Assembly (NCBI GenBank): GCA_963781215.1
Contig: CAWAFE010000018.1
Location: forward strand, 1 to 64,000
From: AP-15 sp963781215
Lineage (GTDB): Bacteria > Pseudomonadota > Alphaproteobacteria > ATCC43930 > CGMCC-115725
Direction: 5' to 3'
Length of the DNA stretch: 64,000 bases
Positions 42,238 through 51,194 of this stretch are shown here, one piece after another. The position numbers were made by a program, and so were the translations under genes. Each line of letters starts with the position of its first letter. Position 1 is the first letter of the stretch. A model generated the notes under the pieces. That model saw only the letters and a program-made list of their open reading frames with translations, searched no databases and was not told where the DNA came from.

Positions 42238-43830
42238 ATGAACCGAAACCTGTCCGGACTCGTAGCCGCGGGCTCTTTGCTCGTGGCAATGCTCTCCACT
42301 GACGGGGCATTAGCCCAAAAACAGGGCGGGACCTTAAGGGTCGCCCATTTCGACAGCCCGCCCAGCATGTCGATGCTCGAAGAATCGACGGTCGCGGCCA
42401 ACCGGCCGCTGATGGGCGTCTTCAACAACCTCGTCGTGTTCGATCAGCATGTGCCGCAGAACAGCCCGAAATCGATCGTCCCCGACCTCGCCACAACCTG
42501 GTCTTGGAACGAGGAAGGCACCGAGCTGTCGATGCCGTTGCGTCAAGGGGTGAAATGGCACGACGGCCAGCCGTTCACCGCCAAGGACGTGGTCTGCACC
42601 TGGGATTTGCTGACGGGCAAGTCCGCCGAAAAGCTGCGCATCAACCCCCGCAAGTCATGGTACGACAATCTCGCTGAGGTAACGACAAAGGGCGACTTCG
42701 AGGTCACCTTTCATCTGAAGCGAGCCCAGCCCTCCTTCCTCTCGCTCTTGGCCTCCGGCTGGTCGCCGATCTATCCGTGCCATGTCCTTCCGGCCGAAAT
42801 GCGCCGACACCCGATCGGCACCGGCCCATTCAAGTTCGTCGAGTTCAAGCCGAACCAGTCGATCACGGTGACCCGAAACCCGGATTACTGGAAAAAGGGT
42901 CATCCTTATCTCGACGGGATCGAATGGGACATCATCAAAGACATGTCGACGCGAACCCTCGCATTTATCGCCGGAAGGGAGGATTTGATCTTTGGCGTGA
43001 CGACCCCGGTATTGAAGCAGGTCAAGAGCGATGCGCCGCAAGCGGTCTGCAATGCGGTCACGGCGAACGTCAACCGCAATCTGATCGTTAATCGCGACAA
43101 GCCGCCCTTCGATAACGCCGATATTCGGCGGGCAATGTCGCTGACCCTCGACCGCAAAGCGTTCATCGACATCCTTTACGAGGGGAAGGGCTATTCCGGC
43201 GCGGCGATGGAACCTCCGCCCGATGGCCTATGGGGGCTGCCGCAGGAGATGCTGAAAACGCTGCCCGGCTACGGGCCGGACGTGGAAAAGAGCCGCGCCG
43301 ATGCCCGGAATTTGATGCAAAAGGCCGGCTATGGTCCGGACAAGAGGCTCCCGATCAAGGTGTCGGCGCGCAACGTTTCCTATTACCGCGATCCGGCGGT
43401 GATCCTGATCGACCAGCTGAAACAAATCTATATCGACGGTGAGCTCGAAACGCTCGACACGACACAATGGTATCCGATGCTGACGCGCAAGGACTACAGT
43501 GTTGGAATGAACATAACCGAGAGTGAAGTCGACGATCCCGACACACAATTCTACGAGAATTTCGTATGTGGGGCACACCGAAACTATACTAATTACTGCA
43601 ACAAGGAGGTTGACGCGCTGGTCGATCAACAATCGCGTGAAACCGACCTCGACAAACGCCGCAATCTGGTCTGGGAGATCCAGCGCAAGCTGGTGGAAGA
43701 CGATGCCCGGCCGGTCATCTTTTACCCGACCGGCGTGACTTGCATGCAGCCGCAGCTCAAAGGGCTGACGACCATGGTCAACAGTATTTACAACGGCTCG
43801 CGCTTCGAAGACCTCTGGCTTGATAATTAA
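42238..43830 (+). CDS. ABC transporter substrate-binding protein, family 5 (copy 2 of 4)
   Basis: 530 residues; GGGAGG at about 42221 precedes the ATG at 42238. Signal peptide NRNLSGLVAAGSLLVAMLST up to GALA. Closest to copy 1: both have SMSMLEEST near the N-terminus and end in EDLWLDN. Shared motifs are GVFNNLVVFDQHVPQNSPKS, GVKWHDGQPFTAKDVVCTWD, GTGPFKFVEFKPNQSITVTR and FYENFVCGAHRNYTNYCN. Separated from copy 1 by 218 bases and from copy 3 by 436 bases, so it may have its own promoter. Confidence 0.92.
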   Translation: MNRNLSGLVAAGSLLVAMLSTDGALAQKQGGTLRVAHFDSPPSMSMLEESTVAANRPLMGVFNNLVVFDQHVPQNSPKSIVPDLATTWSWNEEGTELSMPLRQGVKWHDGQPFTAKDVVCTWDLLTGKSAEKLRINPRKSWYDNLAEVTTKGDFEVTFHLKRAQPSFLSLLASGWSPIYPCHVLPAEMRRHPIGTGPFKFVEFKPNQSITVTRNPDYWKKGHPYLDGIEWDIIKDMSTRTLAFIAGREDLIFGVTTPVLKQVKSDAPQAVCNAVTANVNRNLIVNRDKPPFDNADIRRAMSLTLDRKAFIDILYEGKGYSGAAMEPPPDGLWGLPQEMLKTLPGYGPDVEKSRADARNLMQKAGYGPDKRLPIKVSARNVSYYRDPAVILIDQLKQIYIDGELETLDTTQWYPMLTRKDYSVGMNITESEVDDPDTQFYENFVCGAHRNYTNYCNKEVDALVDQQSRETDLDKRRNLVWEIQRKLVEDDARPVIFYPTGVTCMQPQLKGLTTMVNSIYNGSRFEDLWLDN

Positions 43831-44266
43831 TTAGGTACAAATTTTGGTTGAGTAGTGGCGGAGCACCCGCCACTACCGACGGCGCGCTCCATTCCAGAAC
43901 CGGCGCTCGCTTTCCCATATCCGTCGTCCCCGCGAAAGCGAGGCGAAAGCTGGAATCAAGGGATTTCATGCACTCCCCTTGGGTCCCTGTGTTCCCGGGG
44001 GCGACAAATTTACCAGTTTGCGGGATTTCCCGACAGCCTCAGAGGCGGAGACCCTTTGCTGCGATAGATACCGGCCGGAGCCTGTCCGAGGGCGGGCCGG
44101 CGGCCGAACCCTTGGGCCGGCATGAGCGGATGCGCTATCCACCAGTGCGGGTCGAAAGCTCGCGCCGGCTTGGCGCCGGCCAGCCTGTTCGATCCCTTCC
44201 GCCCGTGCTAGCCTCCTCGGGCATTCGTCGAGAAACGGCGACAGACGGCCGAGGGAGGAAGATCAA
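43831..44266. other. Intergenic region between solute-binding protein copies 2 and 3
   Basis: About 435 bases without a convincing gene. It contains the palindromic repeat at 43923-44005. The final 20 bases hold the ribosome site (gagggaggaag) for copy 3. This gap separates the more similar pairs 1-2 and 3-4 of the array. Confidence 0.45.
43923..44005. repeat. Imperfect palindromic intergenic repeat
   Basis: Left arm begins gtcgtccccgcgaaagcgag; right arm ends tgttcccgggggcgac. The reverse of the right arm, gtcgcccccgggaacacagg, aligns with the left arm across the first 20 bases with few differences. The interior continues tggaatcaaggg / ccttgggtccc in the same inverted sense. The same type of arm is seen at 3631-3650 and 14386-14416. 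Confidence 0.5.
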
Positions 44267-45865
44267 ATGACGCACAGCCTTCGCGCGTTCACCGCCGCGG
44301 CGATGCTGCTCGGCGCGTCGATTGCCGCTGCTCCGGCCTCGGCGCAAAAGCACGGCGGTATTCTAACGGAATACATGATCGACAGCCCGGCGAGCATGTC
44401 GATCCACGAGGAATCGACCGTCGTCGCCGAGCGGCCGATGATGGCGGTCTTCAACAATCTGGTCATGTTCGACCAGCACGTGGCGCAGAACAGCCTGCAA
44501 TCGGTCGTGCCGGATCTGGCGACCGGCTGGTCGTGGAACGAGGACGGCACCGAGCTGACCTTCCCATTGCACCAGGGCGTCAAATGGCACGACGGCCAGC
44601 CGTTCACCGCCGCCGACGTCAAATGCACTTGGGACATCCTCGCCGGCCGGTCGAGCGAGAAGCTGCGCATCAATCCGCGCCGGGCCTGGTACAGAAACCT
44701 CGCCGAGGTCACGACAAAAGGCGACTGGGAGGTCACCTTTCATCTGAAACGGCCGCAGCCGGGCTTCTTGGCGCTGCTCGCCTCGGGCTGGTCGCCAGTC
44801 TATCCGTGCCATGTTAGCCCGCGCGACATGCGCAGCCATCCGATCGGCACCGGCCCGTTCAAATTCGTCGAGTTCAAGCCGAACGAGCACATCAGGGTCG
44901 AGCGCAATCCCGATTACTGGAAGAAGGGGCTGCCCTATCTCGACGGCGTCGAATATACGATCAGCCGCAACCGCTCGACGGTGATATTGGCCTTCATCGC
45001 CGGGAAGTACGACCTGACCTTCGCCGGCAGCGTCTCGATCCCGCTGATGCGCGACATCGAGAGCCAGATGCCCGAGGCGGTCTGCGACATGCCGCCGGGC
45101 AGCGTCAACACCAACCTGATCGTCAACCGCGACAAGCCGCCCTTCGACAATCCGGAATTGCGACGAGCGATGGCGCTCAGCCTCGACCGCAAGGCGTTCG
45201 TCGACATCCTGACCGAGGGCAAGGGCTTTCTCGGCGGCGTGCTGCAACCGCCGCCGGGCGGGCTGTGGGGAATGCCAGGCGATGTCCTGCAAACTCTGCC
45301 GGGCTACGGGCCCGACGTGCCGAAAAACCGCGCGGAAGCACGCCAGATCATGGAGAAGCTCGGCTACGGGGCCGACAAGCGGCTCTCGATCAAGGTCTCG
45401 ACCCGCGATATCGCACCCTACCGCGACCCGGCGGTGATCCTGATCGATCAGTTGAAATCGGTCTATATCGACGGCGATCTCGAAACGATCGACACCGCCC
45501 AATGGTACCCCAAGGTCATGCGCAAGGACTACACCGTCGCCCTCAACCTCACCGGCAGCACGGTCGACGACCCGGACCAGGGCTTGTACGAGAACTACAC
45601 CTGCGGCGCCGAAGGAAACTACAACAACTATTGCAATCCGGAGCTGGACAAGCTGGTCGACCAGCAGTCGATGGAGCCCGACCAGGGCAAGCGCAAGAAG
45701 CTCGCCTGGGAGATCGAAAGAAAGCTGGCCGAGGACGATGCCCGGCCGATCGTCTATTACAACCGGGGTGCGGCGTGTCGGCAGCCCTATGTCAAGGGCC
45801 TGACGATCATGGTCAACAGCATCTACAACGGCTGGCGCATGGAAGACGTCTGGCTCGACAAGTAA
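44267..45865 (+). CDS. ABC transporter substrate-binding protein, family 5 (copy 3 of 4)
   Basis: 532 residues with the signal peptide HSLRAFTAAAMLLGASIAAA ending PASA-QK. It resembles copy 4 most: SMSIHEEST near the N-terminus and EDVWLDK at the end. Shared motifs are AVFNNLVMFDQHVAQNSLQS, GVKWHDGQPFTAADVKCTWD, GTGPFKFVEFKPNEHIRVER and LYENYTCGAEGNYNNYCN. Copy 4 starts only 50 bases downstream, so the two are probably co-transcribed. Confidence 0.92.
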   Translation: MTHSLRAFTAAAMLLGASIAAAPASAQKHGGILTEYMIDSPASMSIHEESTVVAERPMMAVFNNLVMFDQHVAQNSLQSVVPDLATGWSWNEDGTELTFPLHQGVKWHDGQPFTAADVKCTWDILAGRSSEKLRINPRRAWYRNLAEVTTKGDWEVTFHLKRPQPGFLALLASGWSPVYPCHVSPRDMRSHPIGTGPFKFVEFKPNEHIRVERNPDYWKKGLPYLDGVEYTISRNRSTVILAFIAGKYDLTFAGSVSIPLMRDIESQMPEAVCDMPPGSVNTNLIVNRDKPPFDNPELRRAMALSLDRKAFVDILTEGKGFLGGVLQPPPGGLWGMPGDVLQTLPGYGPDVPKNRAEARQIMEKLGYGADKRLSIKVSTRDIAPYRDPAVILIDQLKSVYIDGDLETIDTAQWYPKVMRKDYTVALNLTGSTVDDPDQGLYENYTCGAEGNYNNYCNPELDKLVDQQSMEPDQGKRKKLAWEIERKLAEDDARPIVYYNRGAACRQPYVKGLTIMVNSIYNGWRMEDVWLDK

Positions 45866-45915
45866 GACGGCTTTCGCGCTGGGCTCGACAAAAACAGAGA
45901 GGGAGGCAAACCGAA

Positions 45916-47505
45916 ATGATAATGCGATATCTGTGCGCGCTCGCGATTGCAGCGGGGTTGCTGGCGGCGGGACCAGCCTCGGCGCAAAAGCCGGGCGGCA
46001 TTCTCAAGATGTATCATTTCGACAGCCCGGCCAGCATGTCGATCCACGAGGAGGTGACTTGGGCGGCGCTGGGCCCGATGATGGGCATCTTTAATAATCT
46101 CGTCATGTACAAGCAGGACGTGCCGCAGAACAGCTTGGCCTCGATCGTGCCCGAACTGGCGAGCGAATGGTCGTGGGATCCGAGCAAGACCCAGCTGATG
46201 TTTCGCCTGCATCAGGGAGTCAAATGGCATGACGGAGAACCCTTCACCGCAAAGGACGTGGTGTGCACCTGGAATGCGCTGATGGGCAAATCGAGCGAGA
46301 AGTTCCGCCTCAACCCGCGCAGATCCTGGTACCAGAACCTGGAGGAGGTGACCGCCAACGGCGATTACGAGGTCACTTTCCGGCTGAAGCGGCCGCAACC
46401 TTCCTTTATCGCGCTCCTGGCGTCGGGCTGGTCGCCGGTCTATCCCTGCCACGTCTCCTTGCGCGAGATGCGTTCGCACCCGATCGGCACCGGCCCGTTC
46501 AAATTCGTCGCCTTCAAGCCGAACGAGTCGATCACGGTGGCTCGCAACCCGGATTACTGGAAGGAGGGCCGGCCCTATCTCGACGGCATCGAATACACGA
46601 TCATCACCAACGCCTCGACGCGGGTGCTGGCGTTCATCGCCGGCAAGTTCGACATGGCGACACCCTACAATCTGACCCTGCCGCTGATGCGCGACATCAA
46701 GAACCAGGCGCCCCAGGCGATCTGCGAGGTGACGCCAACCAATGTCAGCCGCAACCTGATCATCAATCGCGACAAGCCGCCCTTCGACAACCCCGAGCTG
46801 CGCCGCGCGGTGGCGCTGACCCTCGACCGCAAGGCCTTCATCGACACCTTGACCGAGGGCCGGGGCGATGTCGGCGGCGCCATGCTGCCGGGCCCCGAGG
46901 GGATCTGGGGCATGCCGGCGGACATGCTGCGCGCCTTGCCTGGCTACGACCCCGACGTGGCGAAGAGCCGGGCGGAAGGCCGCAAGATCATGGAGGGGCA
47001 GGGCTACGGGCCGAACAACCGGCTCAAGGTCACGGTCTCGACCCGCAACATCCCGCAATACCGCGACCCGGCGGTGATCCTGATCGACCAATTGAAGGAG
47101 ATTTATATCGACGGGGAGCTCGAAACCGTCGAGACCGTCAACTGGTACCCCAAGATCGCGCGCAAGGATTTCACGATCGGCATGAACCTCTTGGAAAACG
47201 GCCTCGACGACCCGGACCAGACCTTCTACGAGAACTATGCCTGCGGGTCGGAGCGCAACTACACCGGCTACTGCAACCGCGAGCTCGAAAAGCTGGTCGA
47301 CCGGCAGTCGATGGAGGCAGACCAGGAAAAACGCAAGAAGCTGGTCTGGGAGATCGACCGGAAATTACAGGAGGACGGCGCCCGCCCGATGATCTACCAC
47401 AACCGTGCCGCGACCTGCTGGTACCCGCGGGTCAAGGGGGTGACCGTCATGGTCAACAGCATCTACAACGGCTGGCGCGATGAAGACATCTGGCTCGACA
47501 AGTAG
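45916..47505 (+). CDS. ABC transporter substrate-binding protein, family 5 (copy 4 of 4)
   Basis: 529 residues from the ATG at 45916 (GGGAGG nine bases upstream); the same frame is open far upstream inside copy 3 but that part is shadow sequence. Signal peptide RYLCALAIAAGLLAAGPASA. Motifs: SMSIHEEVT, GIFNNLVMYKQDVPQNSLAS, GVKWHDGEPFTAKDVVCTWN, GTGPFKFVAFKPNESITVAR, FYENYACGSERNYTGYCN, EDIWLDK. It converges on the Rieske dioxygenase beta-subunit gene with no gap. Likely ligand may relate to the dioxygenase substrate, which is inference. Confidence 0.92.
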   Translation: MIMRYLCALAIAAGLLAAGPASAQKPGGILKMYHFDSPASMSIHEEVTWAALGPMMGIFNNLVMYKQDVPQNSLASIVPELASEWSWDPSKTQLMFRLHQGVKWHDGEPFTAKDVVCTWNALMGKSSEKFRLNPRRSWYQNLEEVTANGDYEVTFRLKRPQPSFIALLASGWSPVYPCHVSLREMRSHPIGTGPFKFVAFKPNESITVARNPDYWKEGRPYLDGIEYTIITNASTRVLAFIAGKFDMATPYNLTLPLMRDIKNQAPQAICEVTPTNVSRNLIINRDKPPFDNPELRRAVALTLDRKAFIDTLTEGRGDVGGAMLPGPEGIWGMPADMLRALPGYDPDVAKSRAEGRKIMEGQGYGPNNRLKVTVSTRNIPQYRDPAVILIDQLKEIYIDGELETVETVNWYPKIARKDFTIGMNLLENGLDDPDQTFYENYACGSERNYTGYCNRELEKLVDRQSMEADQEKRKKLVWEIDRKLQEDGARPMIYHNRAATCWYPRVKGVTVMVNSIYNGWRDEDIWLDK

Positions 47506-47988
47506 TTAAATCGGGATCGCCAGCAGCGTGTCGATCCGGCGGCTGTCGAGGACGACGTCCTTGCGGGCGAATTTCCAGGCACCGCCCTCCCGCCGCACCT
47601 GGTCGACATAGCGGCCGGCGCCGAAGATCGTCATCGCGCCGTCCTGCATCGTGCGTACGACGATGAAGTTCGCCACGAGGTCGAGCCGGTGCTCCTGCTC
47701 GGCCAGGAGCTTGATCGACGAGACCAGGTGACGATAGCGCTGCGGCTCGTAGATGTTCGCCTCGCGCAAGGCGCTGACCCGGTCCTTCAGCATGTTCCGC
47801 GAGGTCGCGTAGATCAGCCCCATCGGCAGGCCGGCTTCGTAATTTTCGGCCGAAGTGATCCGGTAAAAGCAGTCCTCGGTGAAGAAATCGGGCCAGCGTT
47901 CGAGCTCGTCGGCGTCGAGGGAGTGGACATAATCGGTGTAGAGCTCTTCCAGCTCCAGCCGCCGCGCCACCGCTTCGAGCGCGGTCAT
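47506..47988 (-). CDS. Aromatic-ring-hydroxylating dioxygenase, beta subunit
   Basis: 160 residues with the NTF2-like ring-hydroxylating beta fold: LEELYTDYVHSLDADELERW, PDFFTEDCFYRITSAENYEA, then RHLVSSIKLLAEQEHRLDLV and VVLDSRRIDTLLAIPI. The beta subunit is structural in most of these alpha3-beta3 oxygenases. It begins one base after the alpha subunit's stop, so both are made together. The small spacing and matching strands support a two-subunit enzyme. Confidence 0.88.
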   Translation of the reverse strand: MTALEAVARRLELEELYTDYVHSLDADELERWPDFFTEDCFYRITSAENYEAGLPMGLIYATSRNMLKDRVSALREANIYEPQRYRHLVSSIKLLAEQEHRLDLVANFIVVRTMQDGAMTIFGAGRYVDQVRREGGAWKFARKDVVLDSRRIDTLLAIPI

Positions 47989-47989
47989 G

Positions 47990-49231
47990 TCAGAACCCCA
48001 TCAGCGGCCGGTAGGCGTGCCAGAAGCCGCGCACCGAGGCCTCGGTCGTCCGGGTGTCTTGCGAGGCGTGCGCGAACCCACCCATCTCGATGACCGAGGA
48101 TTCCGCCTCCGAGCCTGGAATGGCGCGCTGCACGAAATTGCCGACTGCCCCATCCTCCATCGAGACATAGCCGGCGGGGCCGACGAGATTGGCCTGCGCC
48201 AGCCGCAATGCGGTCATCTCGTCGTCGTCCTCGGCAAAGCCCAAATAGATCCATTGCAGCTCGGTCTCGTTCGGTCCCTTCGGCAGGACCAGGCGCAGGG
48301 CGATGCTGTTCTGGATCTGCTGCAAGACGAAGTTCGGGAAGAGCGAGAGGATCTGGGTCGTGGTGTCGTCGCCGAACTCCTCGGCGGTTCGGAGAAAGCC
48401 CGGATCGGCGAGGCGGAAATTCTCGCGTAACGACGGTATCTCGGCATAGAGCTGGTCCGAGGTGGCGGCATCGACGCGATCCACTTTGTTGCGCGTGTAG
48501 CTCGCGTGGTGCGCGCCGTTTTCGGCGATGTCGACGCCGCCTTCCGAGGTCAGGCGCGAGATGCGGAAGGTCGTGAAGAAGGTGTGCAGCAGGGTCGCGT
48601 GGTAGCTGTCCCGCACATTCTCGAAATATAGTTTCCAGTTGTTGTGCAGGATCTGCGAGGTGGTGCCCAAGACCTTCGGCGTCCCGTGCAAAACCCGGTG
48701 AATTCGTGAGCCGATCAGATTTCCGATATATTCGGCAAGCGGCGGCGCGTCCGGCGACAGGGTGCCGAAGACGAGCTCGCCAAAGCGGTCGACACGCAGC
48801 TTCTTGAGCCCGTGCTCTTCCAGGCGAAAGCTCGCCGGCATCCCGCCCTTCCCGGCGATGCCACGGCGAAAGGCGACGCTGTCGAGATTGCCTTCGAGGT
48901 CATAGCGCCACGCGTGGTAGACGCAGGTCAGATTGTCGGCATGGCCGCGCCGCTTCAGGCAAACGAGGTTGCCGCGATGGGCGCAGCGGTTGACCATCGC
49001 GTTGAGCTCGTGGTCCCGGCCGCGGGTGACGATGACCGGGGTCTCGCCGAGGAACGTCGTCAGATAGTCGCCGGGCGCCGGCAAATCGCCGGCCAGCGTC
49101 AGAAATTGCCAGGTCGGCCCGAGGAAGATGCGGGCCAGCTCCTCGCGGTAGATCTCCGGATCGGTGTACACGCGGTAAGGAACGCGCGCATTGCCTTCGA
49201 TCGGCCATTGGAATGCTCTATCGAGTTGCAT
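47990..49231 (-). CDS. Aromatic-ring-hydroxylating dioxygenase, alpha subunit (Rieske)
   Basis: 413 residues; AGGAGG precedes the ATG at 49231. The Rieske 2Fe-2S site is C83-A-H85 in NRCAHRGNLVC and C103-x2-H106 in LTCVYHAWRY. The mononuclear iron site is H211 and H216 with bridging D208 in NVRDSYHATLLHTF. The enzyme inserts oxygen into an aromatic or related ring using electrons from a reductase and ferredoxin, neither of which is clearly next to it; a flavin reductase gene lies immediately upstream. The substrate is unknown. Confidence 0.92.
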   Translation of the reverse strand: MQLDRAFQWPIEGNARVPYRVYTDPEIYREELARIFLGPTWQFLTLAGDLPAPGDYLTTFLGETPVIVTRGRDHELNAMVNRCAHRGNLVCLKRRGHADNLTCVYHAWRYDLEGNLDSVAFRRGIAGKGGMPASFRLEEHGLKKLRVDRFGELVFGTLSPDAPPLAEYIGNLIGSRIHRVLHGTPKVLGTTSQILHNNWKLYFENVRDSYHATLLHTFFTTFRISRLTSEGGVDIAENGAHHASYTRNKVDRVDAATSDQLYAEIPSLRENFRLADPGFLRTAEEFGDDTTTQILSLFPNFVLQQIQNSIALRLVLPKGPNETELQWIYLGFAEDDDEMTALRLAQANLVGPAGYVSMEDGAVGNFVQRAIPGSEAESSVIEMGGFAHASQDTRTTEASVRGFWHAYRPLMGF

Positions 49232-49260
49232 GGTGTCCTCCTTTGTGCGGAGCCGGCGAA

Positions 49261-49764
49261 CTAGCCGCCGTAAAACACGTTGTCGCCCAATTCCTTCATT
49301 TCGAGGATCGCGGCATCGGGGCGGCCGGTGATCGGCTTTGGCAGATGCGCCTCGACGACCTCGCCGACGACGATGTGGTGGTCGCCCTGCTCGACGATGC
49401 TGGTGACCTTGCACTCGACCGCGGCCAAGGCCGCATCGAGGATCGGCGCCCCGGTTGCACCCTTGTGAATCGATTGGCCGGAGAGCTTGCCGCCTTCGAG
49501 CTGGGTCGGCTTGAAGAAAGTGAACGCCACCCCCTTGTGCTCCTTGCCGAGCATGTTGAGGGCAAACGCCCCGGTCGATTTGACCAGCGGATAGGCGCCG
49601 GAATCGGTCTTGACCCCGACCACCACCAATGGCGGGTTGAAGGCGGTCTGCGTCACCCAGTTGACCGTTGCGGCCGCGACGTTGCCCTTCCCGTCATCGG
49701 CGGTCAGCACATAGATGCCATAAGGGATCATCCGCAGCGCGGTCTTCTTGGCGTCCTGGTCCAT
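49261..49764 (-). CDS. Flavin reductase family protein
   Basis: 167 residues; GGAGGAGG precedes the ATG at 49764. Flavin reductase-like split barrel: MIPYGIYVLTADDGKGNVAA, ATVNWVTQTAFNPPLVVVGV, STGAFALNMLGKEHKGVAFT and DHHIVVGEVVEAHLPKPITG. Members reduce FMN or FAD with NAD(P)H, or bind haem/flavin in related roles. It lies 29 bases upstream of the Rieske alpha gene on the same strand, so it may support that oxygenase or a luciferase-like monooxygenase elsewhere in the window. Confidence 0.85.
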   Translation of the reverse strand: MDQDAKKTALRMIPYGIYVLTADDGKGNVAAATVNWVTQTAFNPPLVVVGVKTDSGAYPLVKSTGAFALNMLGKEHKGVAFTFFKPTQLEGGKLSGQSIHKGATGAPILDAALAAVECKVTSIVEQGDHHIVVGEVVEAHLPKPITGRPDAAILEMKELGDNVFYGG

Positions 49765-49852
49765 CTCCGTCCTCCTCCGTTCCCGGCTTCGCTTGAGTTC
49801 GATCATATCCCATCACCGGGCTCACCGCGAACCGTCCGGGGCCGATGCCCCT

Positions 49853-50273
49853 TCAGCAGAACGGCGGGATGATCAGCGACAACCTGTTTCGCCGGTTCGC
49901 ACGATAGACCGCGAAATCAGAATCGAGCGTGCACACCGGCAGTCCGGAGATTTCCGCCAGCCGCACTAGGCAGGCGTCGGCGAGCGACATCGGCACATTG
50001 CTGTATCGATCCATCAGATCGCCGACCGGCGCTGCCTCGGCGTCGAGGTGCAAGCCGATCCGCAGGAACTCCTTGCCTGAGCTTTTCCAACAGCCGCCAA
50101 GCTGGAATACGTTGCCGAGCGAGCAGGAAGCAAGCTTCTGTCAACACCGCCTCGCAGGTCAGCAATGGCGGCGTCAGGTTTGAGAATTGCTCGACAGCCC
50201 AGGCGTGGCGCGCCTCGCCGGCGCAGAAATAGGCCACGAGCGGTCCGGTATCCACGACCGCACCCGGCGTCAC
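49853..50273 (-). CDS. PIN-domain toxin (VapC-like), frameshifted in this sequence
   Basis: The GTG at 50273 overlaps the antitoxin stop as GTGA. The first part, TPGAVVDTGPLVAYFCAGEA then LTCEAVLTEACFLLARQRIP, gives the N-terminal Asp and the Glu of a PIN domain. The remainder (HLDAEAAPVGDLMDRYSNVP, SLADACLVRLAEISGLPVCT, LDSDFAVYRANRR) with the other acidic residues is in another frame. Removing one base at 50067/50068 joins them into 139 residues. With the RHH protein upstream it forms a toxin-antitoxin pair. If the frameshift is real the toxin is dead. Confidence 0.75.
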
Positions 50274-50527
50274 CGGCCAAATCCCTCCATGTATTTCGGG
50301 TTGATTGCATAATCTTCGGGCGCGTCGGCGGCCATGCCGCAGCAATCCCGCATCAGATCGTGCACGGAGGGCGACGAGGCCCGAATTTCGAGCTGTTCCG
50401 ATCGAGGTGCGGCGAGCACGCGGCGGAGGCCGTCCTCGACCAGATCCTTGAATTTGCGTCCGCGCAGCGCCGCTTCTGCCTTGGTGCGGCGATACAACTC
50501 GTCGGGAAGATCAATGGTGGTTCGCAT
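50270..50527 (-). CDS. Ribbon-helix-helix antitoxin (VapB-like)
   Basis: 85 residues starting MRTTIDLPDELYRRTKAEAA, the N-terminal ribbon and first helix of an RHH/CopG-type DNA-binding protein; RGRKFKDLVEDGLRRVL is the second helix. The C-terminal part (SVHDLMRDCCGMAADAPEDY) should bind the toxin. The stop overlaps the toxin start by four bases. The ATG at 50527 is preferred over an upstream alternative because the family begins at this point. Confidence 0.78.
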   Translation of the reverse strand: MRTTIDLPDELYRRTKAEAALRGRKFKDLVEDGLRRVLAAPRSEQLEIRASSPSVHDLMRDCCGMAADAPEDYAINPKYMEGFGR

Positions 50528-50570
50528 GCTTCGCGCAACGAGCCACATTTATGCTTTTATGTCAACTGCG

Positions 50571-50951
50571 CTAGCGACACTGCCTCGGCGGTGCCGGCGG
50601 CGTCAGGCCTTGAAGGATAATTCCGAGCACCACGCTCGTCTTTGGCAAGCCCGGCACCGACGAGCATGACCAATGTCCAGCTGCCTTCCCGACGATGCTG
50701 CCGGCATTGCTGCCGGCGGCGCTGGTCGTCAGCGTCGCGGCGGCGGCCCCGCCGGTGATCGCCAGCACCGCCTGGTTGTTGCTGATTTGGAGCGAATGAG
50801 CCGCGACCGAGGTCGAGGTCACCGACACGGTGTAGGAGCCGCCGACACCGATAACCGCGTCGTCGGCGGCTCCGGGAACGGCTCCGGCGCTCCAATCGGC
50901 GGCTGTCGTCCAGCTGCCGCTGACGCCAGCCCTCCAGCTCACTATTGCCAC
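50571..50951 (-). pseudogene. N-terminal fragment of a repeat-type surface protein
   Basis: A GTG at 50951 with GAGGAG upstream opens WRAGVSGSWTTAADWSAGAV then PGAADDAVIGVGGSYTVSVT and HSLQISNNQAVLAITGGAAA. This is the pattern of the opening repeat of large autotransporter-like or filamentous surface proteins. After about residue 85 the sequence changes character and the frame ends at 126 residues, far short of such proteins, which usually exceed 1000. The 3' part is probably unrelated sequence joined by a deletion or rearrangement. Confidence 0.5.
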
Positions 50952-51145
50952 AAGGTGCTCCTCTCTCCGATCGACCGCGCCGTCAAAGCGGGCGGCACGC
51001 CATTATGAGCGTGGTTTTTGATATGACGCTGACATAGTTTTTGATGTTCCACAAACCAAAAGCGGCGCCGACAATGATCTTTCACCCATGCTGTCGCCTG
51101 CGGTCGGCCACGACCGGGGATGGAGGGCGTTGTACGACCGAAAAC

Positions 51146-51173
51146 AAAGGGGCGCCCGAAGGTGCCCCTTTTT
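51146..51173 (-). terminator. Intrinsic terminator of the TPP enzyme gene
   Basis: An 11-base stem, AAAGGGGCGCC and GGTGCCCCTTT, with a four-base loop. Read on the minus strand the loop is TTCG, and the stem is followed by a T-rich stretch (tttgttttc). It lies 22 bases beyond the stop codon of the minus-strand gene at 51195. The plus-strand side also has a T-run, so it may work in both directions. Confidence 0.8.
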
Positions 51174-51194
51174 CGCGCTGCCGTGCGGTGCGGC

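Noticed and set aside
45265..45915. N-terminal extension of solute-binding protein copy 4
   Set aside because: It lies in a shifted frame inside copy 3; the ATG at 45916 has a ribosome site and a clear signal peptide.
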